Numbered from the stretch's first letter, positions 17,106-26,862 are shown. The stretch: 64,000 nt of DNA from CAYUYV01 sp964561475 (GCA_964561475.1 CAZLPU010000024.1:1-64000), one strand, 5' to 3'. Notes: a model not told the origin generated them from the sequence alone. Program-made: numbers and translations.

Positions 17106-17765
17106 TCAATCCCAGTCGTATTCCGTCGGGCGGAAAAGGCGAGAGCGCAGCCGGATGCCTTTTTCGACATTGTCCAGGATGATCGATGTTTCAACGCCTT
17201 GGGCGTCCTTGACCGTCCACTGGACCAGTTCAATGTCGTCACCCTGGGTAAACACCATGGTGAGGTCCCCTTCGGCAAGCCCTTCTTCCTCCCGGGCCGT
17301 GACGAACATGTGCTCATCGCTGTGGATCACCCCCAGGATCAGGGTGTCGCGCTCGAGATTGATTTCGTCCTTGAGCAGGAGTTTCAACGGCGTGGCGCTG
17401 AGGGGATAGCTGCTCACCGTTTCCAGTTCGGTGTTTTCCACGCTCACTTGGGTGCCGTCGGAAATCAGCAGGACCGACGAGGGAGGATCATACTCAAACC
17501 GCACTCGGCCCGGCTTGCGGATATAGAACCGGCCCTTGCCCACACCGCCCTGATTGGTGATCTGGGTGAATTCCCCCTTCATGGTGCGGATGGCGTTGAG
17601 ATAGGCGTCGACCCGCACCAGATCAGCCCGGTCCTGGTCGGACAGATGGGCATTTTCATAGGTCTCGTCTGCCCACGCGGTCGCCGTAGGAGCGGCCAGG
17701 AGTGCGGCCACCGCGATCAGGCCCGCGGTGCACACGCCCGCTAACATGTTCCGAAAATCCGCCAT
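17106..17765 (-). CDS. lolA: LolA-family outer-membrane lipoprotein carrier
   Basis: Periplasmic chaperone moving lipoproteins from the LolCDE complex to the outer membrane. The signal peptide is visible (GLIAVAALLAAPTATAWA). The LolA fold is marked by TMKGEFTQITNQGG, GRFYIRKPGRVRFEY and VQWTVKDAQGVETSIILD. The length, 219 residues, is normal. The position right after ftsK on the same strand is the standard alphaproteobacterial arrangement. The gap to the ftsK stop is 134 bp, so it may have its own promoter. Confidence 0.93.
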   Translation of the reverse strand: MADFRNMLAGVCTAGLIAVAALLAAPTATAWADETYENAHLSDQDRADLVRVDAYLNAIRTMKGEFTQITNQGGVGKGRFYIRKPGRVRFEYDPPSSVLLISDGTQVSVENTELETVSSYPLSATPLKLLLKDEINLERDTLILGVIHSDEHMFVTAREEEGLAEGDLTMVFTQGDDIELVQWTVKDAQGVETSIILDNVEKGIRLRSRLFRPTEYDWD

Positions 17766-17899
17766 CCCGCATCATCCCTGTCTGTCCCCGCCCTCATGGG
17801 CCGGGGCGTCATCCGCCCTGTCGCATGTCTGGGATATCACGGATGACGGCGGGGGCAAGTTTGGGGCGGGATCAGGTCCGCCCCAAGGAAAGTGGGCGA

Positions 17900-20800
17900 T
17901 CAGTCGTCATCCCTGTCGCCGTGGTCGGGCAGGAGGATTTCCCGTTTGCCCACATGGTTGGCGGGGCCGACGATGCTTTCTTCTTCCATGCGCTCGATCA
18001 GGCGGGCCGCGCGGTTGTAGCCGATCTGAAGTTTGCGCTGGATATAGCTGGTGGAAGCCTTCCGGTCCTTGGCGACCAGGGCCACGGCCCGGTCATACAG
18101 CTCGTCGCCTTCATCCCCGTTGCCGGTGATGGAGTCGAAGAACCCGGCGGTTGCGTCCTCTTCCGGCTCTTCCAGAATGGCGTCCACATAAGCGGGTGTG
18201 CCTTGTTCCTTCAGATTTTCCACCACCGCTTCGACTTCATTGTCGGAGACGAAGGGGCCGTGCACCCGGCGGATCCGCCCGCCACCGGCCATATAGAGCA
18301 TGTCCCCCTGGCCCAAAAGCTGTTCGGCGCCCTGTTCACCGAGGATGGTGCGGCTGTCCACCTTGGAGGTCACCTGGAAGCTGACCCGGGTGGGGAAGTT
18401 GGCCTTGATGGTGCCGGTCACCACGTCAACGCTCGGACGCTGGGTGGCGGTGATCAGGTGAATGCCCGCCGCCCGGGCCATCTGGGCCAGACGCTGGACC
18501 GCGATCTCGATCTCCTTGCCCGCCACCATCATCAGGTCGGCCATCTCGTCGACCACCACCACGATGAAAGGCATGGTCTCCAGAGGCAGGGCCTCTTCTT
18601 CGTAGATGGGCTCACCGGTTTCCTTGTCGAAGCCGGTCTGGACCTGTCGCATGAGCACTTCACCGGTGCGCTGGGCATCCCGGATGCGCTCATTGAAGCC
18701 CCGGATGTTGCGCACCCCGAGCTTGGACATCTTTTTGTAGCGGTCCTCCATTTCCCGCACGACCCACTTCAGCGCGACGATCGCCTTTTTGGGATCGGTG
18801 ACCACCGGGGTCAGCAGGTGAGGGATGCCTTCATAGACGGAGAGTTCCAGCATTTTCGGATCGATCAGGATCATCCGGCACTGGCTCGGGGGCATCCGGT
18901 AGAGGATCGACAGGATCATGGTGTTGATGGCCACGGACTTACCGGAGCCGGTGGTCCCTGCGATCAACAGGTGGGGCATGCTCGCCAGATCGACGATCAC
19001 CGGGCCGCCGCCGATGTCCTTGCCCAGCGCCAGGGCCAGACGGGCCTTGGCATGATCGTAATCGCCGGTCTCCAGCAGTTCGCGCAGGAGCACCATGGCC
19101 CGCTTCTGGTTCGGCAGTTCGATACCGATGGCGTTGCGGCCGGGAATGACCGCGACCCGGGCGGAAATGGCGCTCATGGACCGGGCGATATCGTCGGCGA
19201 GGCCAATGACCCGGGAGGACTTGATGCCCGGGGCGGGCTCAAGCTCGTACAGGGTGACCACGGGACCCGGGTGGATGTTGATGATCTCGCCGCGCACGCC
19301 GAAGTCCTGGAGGACGGTCTCCAGTTTCCGGGCGTTTTCCTCCAGCATGTCCGTGACCGTGGTGTCGTAGGGATCCACGGGAGCCGGCCGCTGGAGCAGG
19401 GTGAGGGGCGGCAGCTCGTAAGTGCTGTCGTCCAGTTCGACCACTGCGGGGTCCTGGGGCTGTTGGGCAGCCACCGGGCGCAGGGTGCGGATGGCCTTGC
19501 GGGCCCGGGCTTCCGCCAGGGCGCCGGTGGCCAGAAGGGACGGGCTCGTGACGGAGGTGCTTTCCGGTGAGTTGGCGTCCTGGTCGTCGTGAAGAGCGCG
19601 GGCCTGGCGGTACAGGCCGGTGCTTTCTCCCTGAACGGCAGACTGGTGATGGGAGGATTGGGCGGGAGCGGACTGGGATTGGCTCACCGAGCCGGGCATG
19701 GGCGGATCTTCCGAGGGGTCTGCGTAATCCAGATCCTCTTCCTGACCATAGTCTTCATCCTGGGGTGTGGACCAGTTGCGCTGCTGCCAGGTGTTATCCA
19801 TGTCGGCCCGGGTCTCCTCGGTTTCGTCGTTACTCACTGGGTCGGAATTTGGGTGACCGGACATCATCGGATCGCCGTCCCGGTCCTGGTCCTCATCGTC
19901 ATGGCTGTCGGTCTGGGCGAGGCCGAACCCGTCGTCATCCGCATCCAGGTCATCGGACCGGCTGCGCGCGCTCAATGACCGGATCGGATCCATGGACAGA
20001 AGTCTGGACATGCCCCGGCGAGGCGGTGCAGTGGCCTGATCTTGATCGAGGGGGTCTCGATCCAGATCGTCTTCTTCAGGGTGGGAGAAGTCTTGCGCCT
20101 GGGCGGTCTCCTCGATCCCGGCCCGGAGGCGGGCGCCCATGCCGGTCCCCGGACGCCAGGGCGGCGGGCTAGCGGCATCATCCAGATCGGACTGGCCGTC
20201 GTCTGAGTGATCGGAAGACTGTGTGGGGAAGGGCGCCCGGTACTGGCGGGGCGGCAGCCCGGCGCCGGGACCGTCCAAATCCGCATCCGCACCGTCCTCG
20301 AAGGACCCGTCATCCCCCAAATCCGCGGGGTCCGAACCGGATGGATCCGCTTCGTCTTCATCCGTGAAGCGGGAATCGTAGGTCCAGCGCCGGGAGGCCC
20401 CTGGGCGAAGGTCTGACTGTGCCGGTTCCCCGTCATCCAGAGCCTGATTGCCGGGGATCACCGGGTCGCCGAAGTCTTCGTCCCGGGCGTCGAAGCGGAC
20501 CGTATCGCGAGGCCCATCCCGTTCGCCGGCGCTGTGCCTATCTTCACTGGGCCTGTCTGCACTTTGCCAATCTGCACTGGGCGCGGCGAGGACAGGCACG
20601 GACCCATAAGATCCGGCAGCCTCATTCTCATCGTCCCACTCGGCGTCATCCCAATTCGTGTCATCGGCAGCCTGACCGCCGGATCCGTGCCCTGCCGCAT
20701 CGCGGGACCCGTTGTCGCCCCAGGACTCCTCCCAATTGGGATCGTCCTCGGCGCCGGGATTGGCGAGGGGGCGGCTGGAAGGCGCGGCGATGGAGGGCAG

Positions 20801-22198
20801 AACATCCCGGCCCAGTTGCGGGTTGCGATCCAATTGCGGGTTCCGGTCCTCATCCTGGTCCAGGGGGATGGCCACCAGGTCCTGCTCCCGGCGGTCGTCC
20901 ATGTCCAGGTCTTCATCCGCGACATCATCCTGGGGCAGTTCTTCCCAGAAGGCCGGACGCGGGGCCTCCCCATGGCGGGCATCCATGCCGTATCCATTCG
21001 GCCCGCCATCGTCCAGGTCGGGCTCGTCAAAGCCCTGTCCATCCAGTTCGGGTTCCCGGTAACCCCGTTCATCATAATGTCCGCCATGGGGGTCAGATGG
21101 GATCAGATCCTGGCCCGGTCCGTCAGCGGCAAGAGGGATGTCATCATCCCCAGCGAAAGCGGGTTCCGGGCGAGCATCGTCCCGGCGACCGTGGGAATCA
21201 TGAAGACCATAGGGGTCTTCTCGGCCGTATGACTCGTCCTGCCCGTATGCTTCGTTCTGTTCGTAGGGGTAATTCGCCGGACCGTCGTTGCGCCTGAAAC
21301 GCTCACCCAGACCGAAGGGCAGCCGGTCGGCAACCCAGTTCAGGCCCGTCCCGCCCAATCCCGCGCCCGCGAGACCGGCCGCACCCAGACCGGCCCGCCA
21401 GTCCATCCAGCCATTGCGCCGCCGCCGGACTGTCCGTCTGCGCCGGCGTTTGCCGTTGGATGATGGGTTCCCTGATGACCGGTCCAACCGGTCGTGGTCC
21501 TGGCCGCTATCGCCTTCAAACTCAACGGTTTCTCCGGCAGGGGAGGGGGCGCTGGGGAAGTAGGGGGCGGGGGAGGGGGCTTCCTGGTCTTCGATGCTGT
21601 ACTGATAATCCGAAAGACGCACACCGACCGCGTAGGCGAAGGTGATCATGGCGCCAAGGGCCATCACGCCGCCGCTGATCAGGCGCAGGCCACCGGGATC
21701 CTCGAAGCCGAGTAGAGAGAAGAAAGCCACCACCTGGCTGTTGATCAGATCGCCGACAACCCCGCCCATACCGGTCTGAAGGGGGGCGGGCGCCTGGATG
21801 GGCAGGCTCGCAGCCAGGGCACTGCCGAAGAGGCCCGTTGCCAGCCAGCAGGCGGCCCGGATCCAATACTGGCCCGGTCCGTTCTTGGCCATCAGCCACC
21901 AGCCTGCCGCCGCGATGGGGGGCACCAGGGTGATGGCGCCCAGACCGATGGTCTGCATGACCATGTCGGCGAAATAGGACCCGGGGCGGCCCAGAAGATT
22001 CCAGGGCGTATCCGGTGTCGCGTTATTGAAGCTGGGGTCCATCGGGTAATAGGTGGACAAGGCCAGGGTCATGGCGATGCCCGAAAGGACCAGGGCCAGC
22101 CCGGCCCCTTCAAAGGCCCGGTCCCGGAGGAATTTCAAAGTCTCGTCCCAGAGGACTCTCAGCGCGTCAGGTTTGTCGCGAAAATCTGTGCCAAACAT
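17900..22198 (-). CDS. ftsK: DNA translocase FtsK with an unusually long linker
   Basis: Septal DNA pump for chromosome segregation. About 1432 residues from the ATG at 22196-22198, which follows GAGAGTGGGA; a GTG seven codons upstream is the other option. Order, numbered from that upstream GTG: four membrane helices in residues ~35-205; a linker of roughly 715 residues (about 215-930), extremely rich in Asp, Glu, Gly, Pro and Ser with a basic patch (KRRRRRTVRRRR); the alpha domain from ELPPLTLL; the motor with Walker A AGTTGSGKS (~1087-1095) and Walker B VVVVDEMADL; and an intact C-terminal gamma winged helix (YIQRKLQIGYNRAARLIERM). The motor is ordinary; the linker is several times the usual alphaproteobacterial length. 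Confidence 0.96.
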   Translation of the reverse strand: MFGTDFRDKPDALRVLWDETLKFLRDRAFEGAGLALVLSGIAMTLALSTYYPMDPSFNNATPDTPWNLLGRPGSYFADMVMQTIGLGAITLVPPIAAAGWWLMAKNGPGQYWIRAACWLATGLFGSALAASLPIQAPAPLQTGMGGVVGDLINSQVVAFFSLLGFEDPGGLRLISGGVMALGAMITFAYAVGVRLSDYQYSIEDQEAPSPAPYFPSAPSPAGETVEFEGDSGQDHDRLDRSSGNPSSNGKRRRRRTVRRRRNGWMDWRAGLGAAGLAGAGLGGTGLNWVADRLPFGLGERFRRNDGPANYPYEQNEAYGQDESYGREDPYGLHDSHGRRDDARPEPAFAGDDDIPLAADGPGQDLIPSDPHGGHYDERGYREPELDGQGFDEPDLDDGGPNGYGMDARHGEAPRPAFWEELPQDDVADEDLDMDDRREQDLVAIPLDQDEDRNPQLDRNPQLGRDVLPSIAAPSSRPLANPGAEDDPNWEESWGDNGSRDAAGHGSGGQAADDTNWDDAEWDDENEAAGSYGSVPVLAAPSADWQSADRPSEDRHSAGERDGPRDTVRFDARDEDFGDPVIPGNQALDDGEPAQSDLRPGASRRWTYDSRFTDEDEADPSGSDPADLGDDGSFEDGADADLDGPGAGLPPRQYRAPFPTQSSDHSDDGQSDLDDAASPPPWRPGTGMGARLRAGIEETAQAQDFSHPEEDDLDRDPLDQDQATAPPRRGMSRLLSMDPIRSLSARSRSDDLDADDDGFGLAQTDSHDDEDQDRDGDPMMSGHPNSDPVSNDETEETRADMDNTWQQRNWSTPQDEDYGQEEDLDYADPSEDPPMPGSVSQSQSAPAQSSHHQSAVQGESTGLYRQARALHDDQDANSPESTSVTSPSLLATGALAEARARKAIRTLRPVAAQQPQDPAVVELDDSTYELPPLTLLQRPAPVDPYDTTVTDMLEENARKLETVLQDFGVRGEIINIHPGPVVTLYELEPAPGIKSSRVIGLADDIARSMSAISARVAVIPGRNAIGIELPNQKRAMVLLRELLETGDYDHAKARLALALGKDIGGGPVIVDLASMPHLLIAGTTGSGKSVAINTMILSILYRMPPSQCRMILIDPKMLELSVYEGIPHLLTPVVTDPKKAIVALKWVVREMEDRYKKMSKLGVRNIRGFNERIRDAQRTGEVLMRQVQTGFDKETGEPIYEEEALPLETMPFIVVVVDEMADLMMVAGKEIEIAVQRLAQMARAAGIHLITATQRPSVDVVTGTIKANFPTRVSFQVTSKVDSRTILGEQGAEQLLGQGDMLYMAGGGRIRRVHGPFVSDNEVEAVVENLKEQGTPAYVDAILEEPEEDATAGFFDSITGNGDEGDELYDRAVALVAKDRKASTSYIQRKLQIGYNRAARLIERMEEESIVGPANHVGKREILLPDHGDRDDD

Positions 22199-22370
22199 CC
22201 CGATCCCACTCTCACCCACACTTATGAACCATCGCTAGACGGAGAACTCAGGCAAGGACGCCAGCGTAATGATGCCAGCGCAATGACGCGCCGTGACCGT
22301 TTACGGGTTCGGCCCGCTTACGATGGCGGCTCCATTCCACTGCGGCGCCCCTTTTTGACGGGGGCACCGT

Positions 22371-22471
22371 GACGAACCTGGGCCGGTGACCAACCTAAGC
22401 CGACCAACCTAAGCCGACCAACCTAAGCCGACCAACCTGGGCCGACCAACCTGGGCCGACCAACCTGGGCC
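22371..22471. repeat. 14-bp tandem repeat, six exact-length copies plus one
   Basis: GACCAACCTAAGCC repeats head to tail from 22388 to 22471 in six copies; the last three read GACCAACCTGGGCC. A degenerate seventh copy lies at 22371-22384. There is no open frame across it and no known element signature. Confidence 0.9.
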
Positions 22472-22653
22472 GGTGCGTATCAAACCTGCTGTGTGGCAGA
22501 TCTTCCCAAATCCGAATTGGGCCGGTCAGGTTTCGGCGGGTCCGCGGGGGCAGGTCCGGAAGGCCGGGTCCAGACGGAGATCCAGATATCAGAACCGGAG
22601 TGCAGGCCGGGCTATACGGCTCAGCAGCGTACGGAGCGCCCACCTGGACGGTG

Positions 22654-22910
22654 GCCGTTTCCGGAAGTTCGGTTTCCGGAAGTCCGTATGCAGCCGACGA
22701 TCCACCCTGCCGGGTGGATCCCGCATTTCCTGGCACCGCGCTCCCGCCGATCATCCGGGTCTCAAGTCCGGGTCCTCAGTCGGGATCCCAATTCGGGATC
22801 CCATTTTGGGGGATCCTGTCCTCGTGGCAGCCGCGTGTCCTTGTCAGTTCCCGTCTGTCAGTTTGCGTTCATCAGTTTCCGTTCGTGTCTGTCTGTCCAG
22901 GGCGCCTCAT
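22654..22910. repeat. Further tandem repeats in the ftsK-aminotransferase gap
   Basis: Three more repeat patches follow the 14-bp array: a duplicated GTTTCCGGAAGTTCG-like unit near 22660-22690, a 13-bp CCGGGTCTCAAGT/CGGGATCCCAATT series at 22755-22816, and a CAGTTTCCGTTCGT-like series near 22835-22895. The remainder of the 22199-23011 gap holds no supported gene. Confidence 0.6.
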
Positions 22911-23011
22911 TACGCCCGGACACCTGTCAGCCCCTGGAACCGGTACCAATCGGGCCTGTCCGGCGGTGATCGGCATTGTCAGCGGGCCTACAACTTATGC
23001 ATTTCATAGCC

Positions 23012-24481
23012 TCAGAATGCGGCAACAAGGCGCCGGAGCGCATCTTCGGTGACAGACTCGTCATGGACGAGTGCAAGGCGCACATAGCGGGTCGCAAGTC
23101 CTGCGTTTTGGTCCTTTTGGTCCGATCCGGCGGCCAAATTCTCGTCTGAGCCCGTCTCTGCCCCCACGCCAACGGTCCCTTCTTTCGCTCCACCAACGGT
23201 TCCTGGCCCAGCGTTCGCCTGTGGTCCCGCCAATGTTCCCGCCTGTGCTCCAGTCGGGGCCAAGGCCGAAAGGTAGGCGCCCGGCAAGACCCGCACGCCC
23301 TGGCTGCGCCACAGATGGAGCGCGGCCTCTTCACCGGTCATGCCGGTCTGTGCCATATCGAGCCACAGGAAGAAGCCCCCCGGTGGACGGTAGAACCCGA
23401 ACCGGTCTCCCAGACAGTCCGCAGCCAGATCGACCTTAGCGCGGTATCGCTGCCGGTTCTCCGCCGCATGATTGTCTTCGTCCCACAGAGCCGCCGCTGC
23501 CTCCAGGACCGGAAAGGGCGACGGCGCACCGCCATAACTCCGGACCCGCATCAGCCGGTCCATGGGCGTCTTTCCTCCGGCCACAAATCCCGATCTCAGC
23601 CCGGGCACATTAGAGCGTTTGGACAAGGAATGGAATCCAAGGATGCGCTCAATTTGAAGGTTCTTTTGAAAAGCCGCTTCGAGAATGCCCGGCGGCGGGT
23701 CCTGATCATATATCTCCGCATAGCACTCATCGGCGAGGATCAGAAAGTCGTGCTGTTCCGCCAGCCGGATCAGTCTGCACCAGTATTCCAGGCTGGCCAC
23801 CGTACCCTGAGGGTTGGCAGGGGAACAAACATAAAAAGCGATGGTGCGGGCCAGCAGGGCCGGATCAATGGTTCCGAGGTCCGGCAAGTGATCCGTTTCG
23901 GGACAGGTGGGCACCATCACCGGTTCAGCGCCCACACCGACGGCCGCACCCGCATAGCATTGGTAGAACGGATCGGGCATGAGAATCGCCGGACGGCAGG
24001 GTTGCGATGGGCCCTGTCCGGAGGAACCGGCGCCGGGGCTCTGCTTGTGACCGGCAACGATCTGGGCGGCCATGAACAGACCCTCCCGTGTGCCATTCAG
24101 GGGCAGGATCTGACGATCCGGATCCAGAAAGTCCGGATCAAGCCCGTAACGGCGGTTGAGCCACCGGTGGCAGGCCTGCCGGAAAGCCGGGGTGCCCTGG
24201 TTGGGGGGATAGCGGCCATAGCCCTCCATGCTCCGGGACAGGATCTCCTGGACCAGGGGCGGAAACGGGTGCTTGGGCTCTCCGATCGCGAGATCGATTG
24301 GGGGCCGACCGGGCTCAATACCGTTGAGCAGGGCCCTCAGCCTGGGGAACGGATAGTCCGGCAGGCTGTCGAACCGCCAGGGCCGCCAGGGGCTGCCGTC
24401 ATGCAGGAGGTCGGTGGCCAGGGAACCGGTACTCAACGCGGGGAATGGGGATGGAGGATCTGACGGGGGCTTGGCTGTCAC
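23012..24481 (-). CDS. Class I/II aminotransferase (DapC-like)
   Basis: PLP-dependent aminotransferase of the fold-type I group often annotated as succinyldiaminopimelate aminotransferase in alphaproteobacteria (lysine and peptidoglycan precursor synthesis). Landmarks: AIGEPKHPFPP, YPPNQGTPAFR, LPLNGTREGLF, NPQGTVAS, and the PLP lysine in FHSLSKRSNVPGLRSGF. An insert of about 55 low-complexity Gly/Ala/Thr residues sits between GAYLSALA and RYVRLALVHD, close to the end of the conserved small domain. The first codon is GTG and its ribosome site is weak, so the start is uncertain. It lies upstream of ftsK, as in related genomes. Confidence 0.87.
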   Translation of the reverse strand: MTAKPPSDPPSPFPALSTGSLATDLLHDGSPWRPWRFDSLPDYPFPRLRALLNGIEPGRPPIDLAIGEPKHPFPPLVQEILSRSMEGYGRYPPNQGTPAFRQACHRWLNRRYGLDPDFLDPDRQILPLNGTREGLFMAAQIVAGHKQSPGAGSSGQGPSQPCRPAILMPDPFYQCYAGAAVGVGAEPVMVPTCPETDHLPDLGTIDPALLARTIAFYVCSPANPQGTVASLEYWCRLIRLAEQHDFLILADECYAEIYDQDPPPGILEAAFQKNLQIERILGFHSLSKRSNVPGLRSGFVAGGKTPMDRLMRVRSYGGAPSPFPVLEAAAALWDEDNHAAENRQRYRAKVDLAADCLGDRFGFYRPPGGFFLWLDMAQTGMTGEEAALHLWRSQGVRVLPGAYLSALAPTGAQAGTLAGPQANAGPGTVGGAKEGTVGVGAETGSDENLAAGSDQKDQNAGLATRYVRLALVHDESVTEDALRRLVAAF

Positions 24482-24554
24482 CAGGGGTCACCTTTCCGGT
24501 CATGCCGGTTGTTTGGGTCGATGTGCGCCGACAGTCTCTCGAACGGACGGGTTC

Positions 24555-24618
24555 GGGGCCAATCCAGTAAACGGGGCGAGTCTGGCAAGTGGGGCCACTC
24601 TGGCAAATGGGGCAAACC
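24555..24618. repeat. 18-bp tandem repeat
   Basis: Three and a half copies of a GGGGCCACTCTGGCAAAT-like unit start at 24555, 24573, 24591 and 24609. Nothing else is visible in the 24482-24817 gap apart from the ribosome site of the next gene. Confidence 0.75.
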
Positions 24619-24817
24619 TTTTCTGGATACTCCGCGAGAGGACCCGACACCATGACTCCAATGGACGAAACTGCGGACCCATGGGGGGCAAATATCTGGA
24701 CTGAGAATGCATTGCATTCACGATTGTTTCCCTGCTGGCCGATGGCCGGGGGAATGGTAGCGTTGGTGCCATCAAGGCTGAAGGGCTCGGAGCACAAAGG
24801 GTGAGGAGAACGGTGTC

Positions 24818-26281
24818 ATGATCACGGGACGGGTATTTCGCGGCGGGGTCTGTGGCGCGGCCCTCATTGCCGGGGCTTTGAGTGTTGGCGTGGGTCTGGC
24901 GGGCACACGGACGGCCCTGGCGGAAGAAGGCGGCGCCAGTCCGGACATGAACCGAGCATTGGCAGCGGGCTACAAGGCCGCGTTCACCTGTTCGGGCCTG
25001 TTCAATGGGGGGCGCAGCCTGGATCAGATCGCGGCCAATGAACTCGATGGCCTTTACCCTGACTACCGGGAGATCCTTTCCGACCTGCCGGACGCGGTTG
25101 TTGATGCGGACGCAGGTTCCGTCAGCGTGGCCTGGAGCGAGACCCTGCCGCCCCGGCTCGCCGTGTGGCGCGAAGGCTTCGGCTGTACTCAGATGCCCAT
25201 CGGCGCGCCGTCCTCATTATATAAGCCCGAAACACCAAAGCCGCTTTCCGCCGGGAACGACCGGGCCATGGTGCTGTCTCCCGATGTTGAGGCCGAGCCG
25301 GTGACCCTGCCGCCGGAGGCCCTTGAAACCGTGATGGCCCGGGCCTTTGACGGCGCTCACTATGGAGCGGGCACCCGCACCAGCGCCGTTGTTGCCCTGC
25401 GCAAGGGCCGGATTTTCGCGGAACAGTATGACCGGGGGATCGATCAGGAGACCCCTCAGCGTACCTGGTCCGTGGCGAAAAGCATCAGCGCCACGGTGAT
25501 CGGCGCCGCCGTCCATACCGGCGATATCTCAGTCGATGAGCCGGCGGGCCTTGCCGCATGGCAGACGGAAGGGGATCCGAGGCAGGCCATCACCGTGGCC
25601 AACCTGCTGCACATGGCGAGCGGCCTCGATTCCGGACGGCGGGGGTCCCGCACGGACCGGCTTTACTTTGGTGGTGGCAGGGTCGCGGATCACGGGATGA
25701 CGAATCCTTTGGAGGCGGCGCCGGGACGCCGGTTCAAATACGCCAACAACGATACGCTTTTGGCCATGCGGGCCCTGCGGGAGCGGATGGAAGATGACGA
25801 AACCTTCCACGCCTTCCCCTATGAGGCTCTGCTCTGGAAGATCGGCGCCCGGCGCACGGTGCTGGAGGTGGACTGGAACGGGGATGTCCTGTCCTCCAGT
25901 CAGGTCTGGACCACCGCCCGGGATTTGGCGCGAATTGGCCAGCTTTATCTCCAGGACGGCATGTGGGACGGTGAGCGGCTGCTTCCCGAAGGCTGGGCGG
26001 CCTATGTGGCGCGCCCGGCCCCGGCCCAGCCGGACTCGGGGGATTGGGGCTACGGTGCCCAGTTCTGGCTGGCGAACGGACAGGCGGGCCTGCCCGATGA
26101 TGCCTTCATCGCCGCCGGTCACCGGGGCCAATACATTCTTATTGTCCCCTCCAGGGATTTCGTCCTGGTCCGCCGGGGCTTCGATCCGAGCGGCGAGGCG
26201 CGCTTCGATGTGGCATCCCTCGGGACGGACCTGCTCCGGCTGCTCGCCGCCGCCGACCGGGGTGAAGACCGTCAGGATTGA
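24818..26281 (+). CDS. Exported serine hydrolase, beta-lactamase/transpeptidase-like (class C family)
   Basis: A 487-residue protein with a clear signal peptide. The C-terminal ~330 residues have the penicillin-binding fold: SVAKS is the SxxK motif with the catalytic serine, YANND fits the YxN motif, and HRGQ takes the place of the KTG/HTG motif. This is the beta-lactamase-family esterase/peptidase group (EstB/6-aminohexanoate-dimer hydrolase-like) rather than a proven beta-lactamase. The N-terminal ~150 residues are less conserved and carry two cysteines. AGGAGAA precedes the ATG. The substrate is unknown. Confidence 0.87.
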   Translation: MITGRVFRGGVCGAALIAGALSVGVGLAGTRTALAEEGGASPDMNRALAAGYKAAFTCSGLFNGGRSLDQIAANELDGLYPDYREILSDLPDAVVDADAGSVSVAWSETLPPRLAVWREGFGCTQMPIGAPSSLYKPETPKPLSAGNDRAMVLSPDVEAEPVTLPPEALETVMARAFDGAHYGAGTRTSAVVALRKGRIFAEQYDRGIDQETPQRTWSVAKSISATVIGAAVHTGDISVDEPAGLAAWQTEGDPRQAITVANLLHMASGLDSGRRGSRTDRLYFGGGRVADHGMTNPLEAAPGRRFKYANNDTLLAMRALRERMEDDETFHAFPYEALLWKIGARRTVLEVDWNGDVLSSSQVWTTARDLARIGQLYLQDGMWDGERLLPEGWAAYVARPAPAQPDSGDWGYGAQFWLANGQAGLPDDAFIAAGHRGQYILIVPSRDFVLVRRGFDPSGEARFDVASLGTDLLRLLAAADRGEDRQD

Positions 26282-26352
26282 GAGGCTGCGTCTCCAAGAC
26301 CGTTCATCCCGGTCGGCGTCTTTGCCCGGGCTCGGGATTTTTCGCTGTTTCT

Positions 26353-26862
26353 TCAAAGGGTCTCGGGGTCGAGTTCGCCGAGGCGGCGGAGTTCGGCGGC
26401 GATGTCTTCCGGGGTCATTGTGGACAGGGGCAATGCCAGGAACAGTTCGATCTTGGTGCGGATCTGGCCGTAAATCCGGTTGAACTCGGCGGCCTTGGCC
26501 TCGTCGGGGCCTTCAAAGGCTGCCGGGTCGGAAAAGCCCCAATGGGCCGATGTGGGGCGTCCCGGCCAGACCGGGCAGGCTTCGCCGGCGGCGTTGTCGC
26601 AGACGGTGATGATTAAATCCATGACCGGCGCCGTGTCGCCCGCGAACTCGTCCCAGGATTTGGACCGGAAGGTTTCCCGCCACTGGCCCGTCGATTTCAG
26701 TTGAGCCTCGGCAAAGGGGTTGACCTTGCCCGCCGGGAAGCTGCCCGCGCTGAAGGCCTCGAACCGGGGGGCACCCAGATCGCCCATCAGGGCCTCGGCC
26801 ATGATGCTGCGGGCCGAATTGCCAGTGCACAAAAACAGAATGCGATAGGGGGTGTCCGCCAT
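26353..26862 (-). CDS. arsC: Arsenate reductase ArsC (low-Mr phosphatase family)
   Basis: Thioredoxin-coupled arsenate reductase or related low-molecular-weight phosphatase. The P-loop FLCTGNSARS holds the nucleophilic cysteine at the N-terminus, and ITVCDNAAGEACPVWPG supplies the further cysteines typical of ArsC rather than a plain phosphatase. The ATG at 26860-26862 has AAGGAGAGG upstream; the frame extends 45 codons further without support. It stands alone: no arsR, arsB or acr3 gene is nearby. Confidence 0.9.
   Translation of the reverse strand: MADTPYRILFLCTGNSARSIMAEALMGDLGAPRFEAFSAGSFPAGKVNPFAEAQLKSTGQWRETFRSKSWDEFAGDTAPVMDLIITVCDNAAGEACPVWPGRPTSAHWGFSDPAAFEGPDEAKAAEFNRIYGQIRTKIELFLALPLSTMTPEDIAAELRRLGELDPETL

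Noticed and set aside
22371..22471. CRISPR-like array
   Set aside because: The 14-bp units follow each other directly with no unique spacers, so it is a plain tandem repeat; no cas genes in the window.
24818..26281. Antibiotic-resistance beta-lactamase
   Set aside because: SxxK and YxN motifs are present, but the third motif and the long N-terminal region fit the broad serine-hydrolase group; resistance cannot be claimed.
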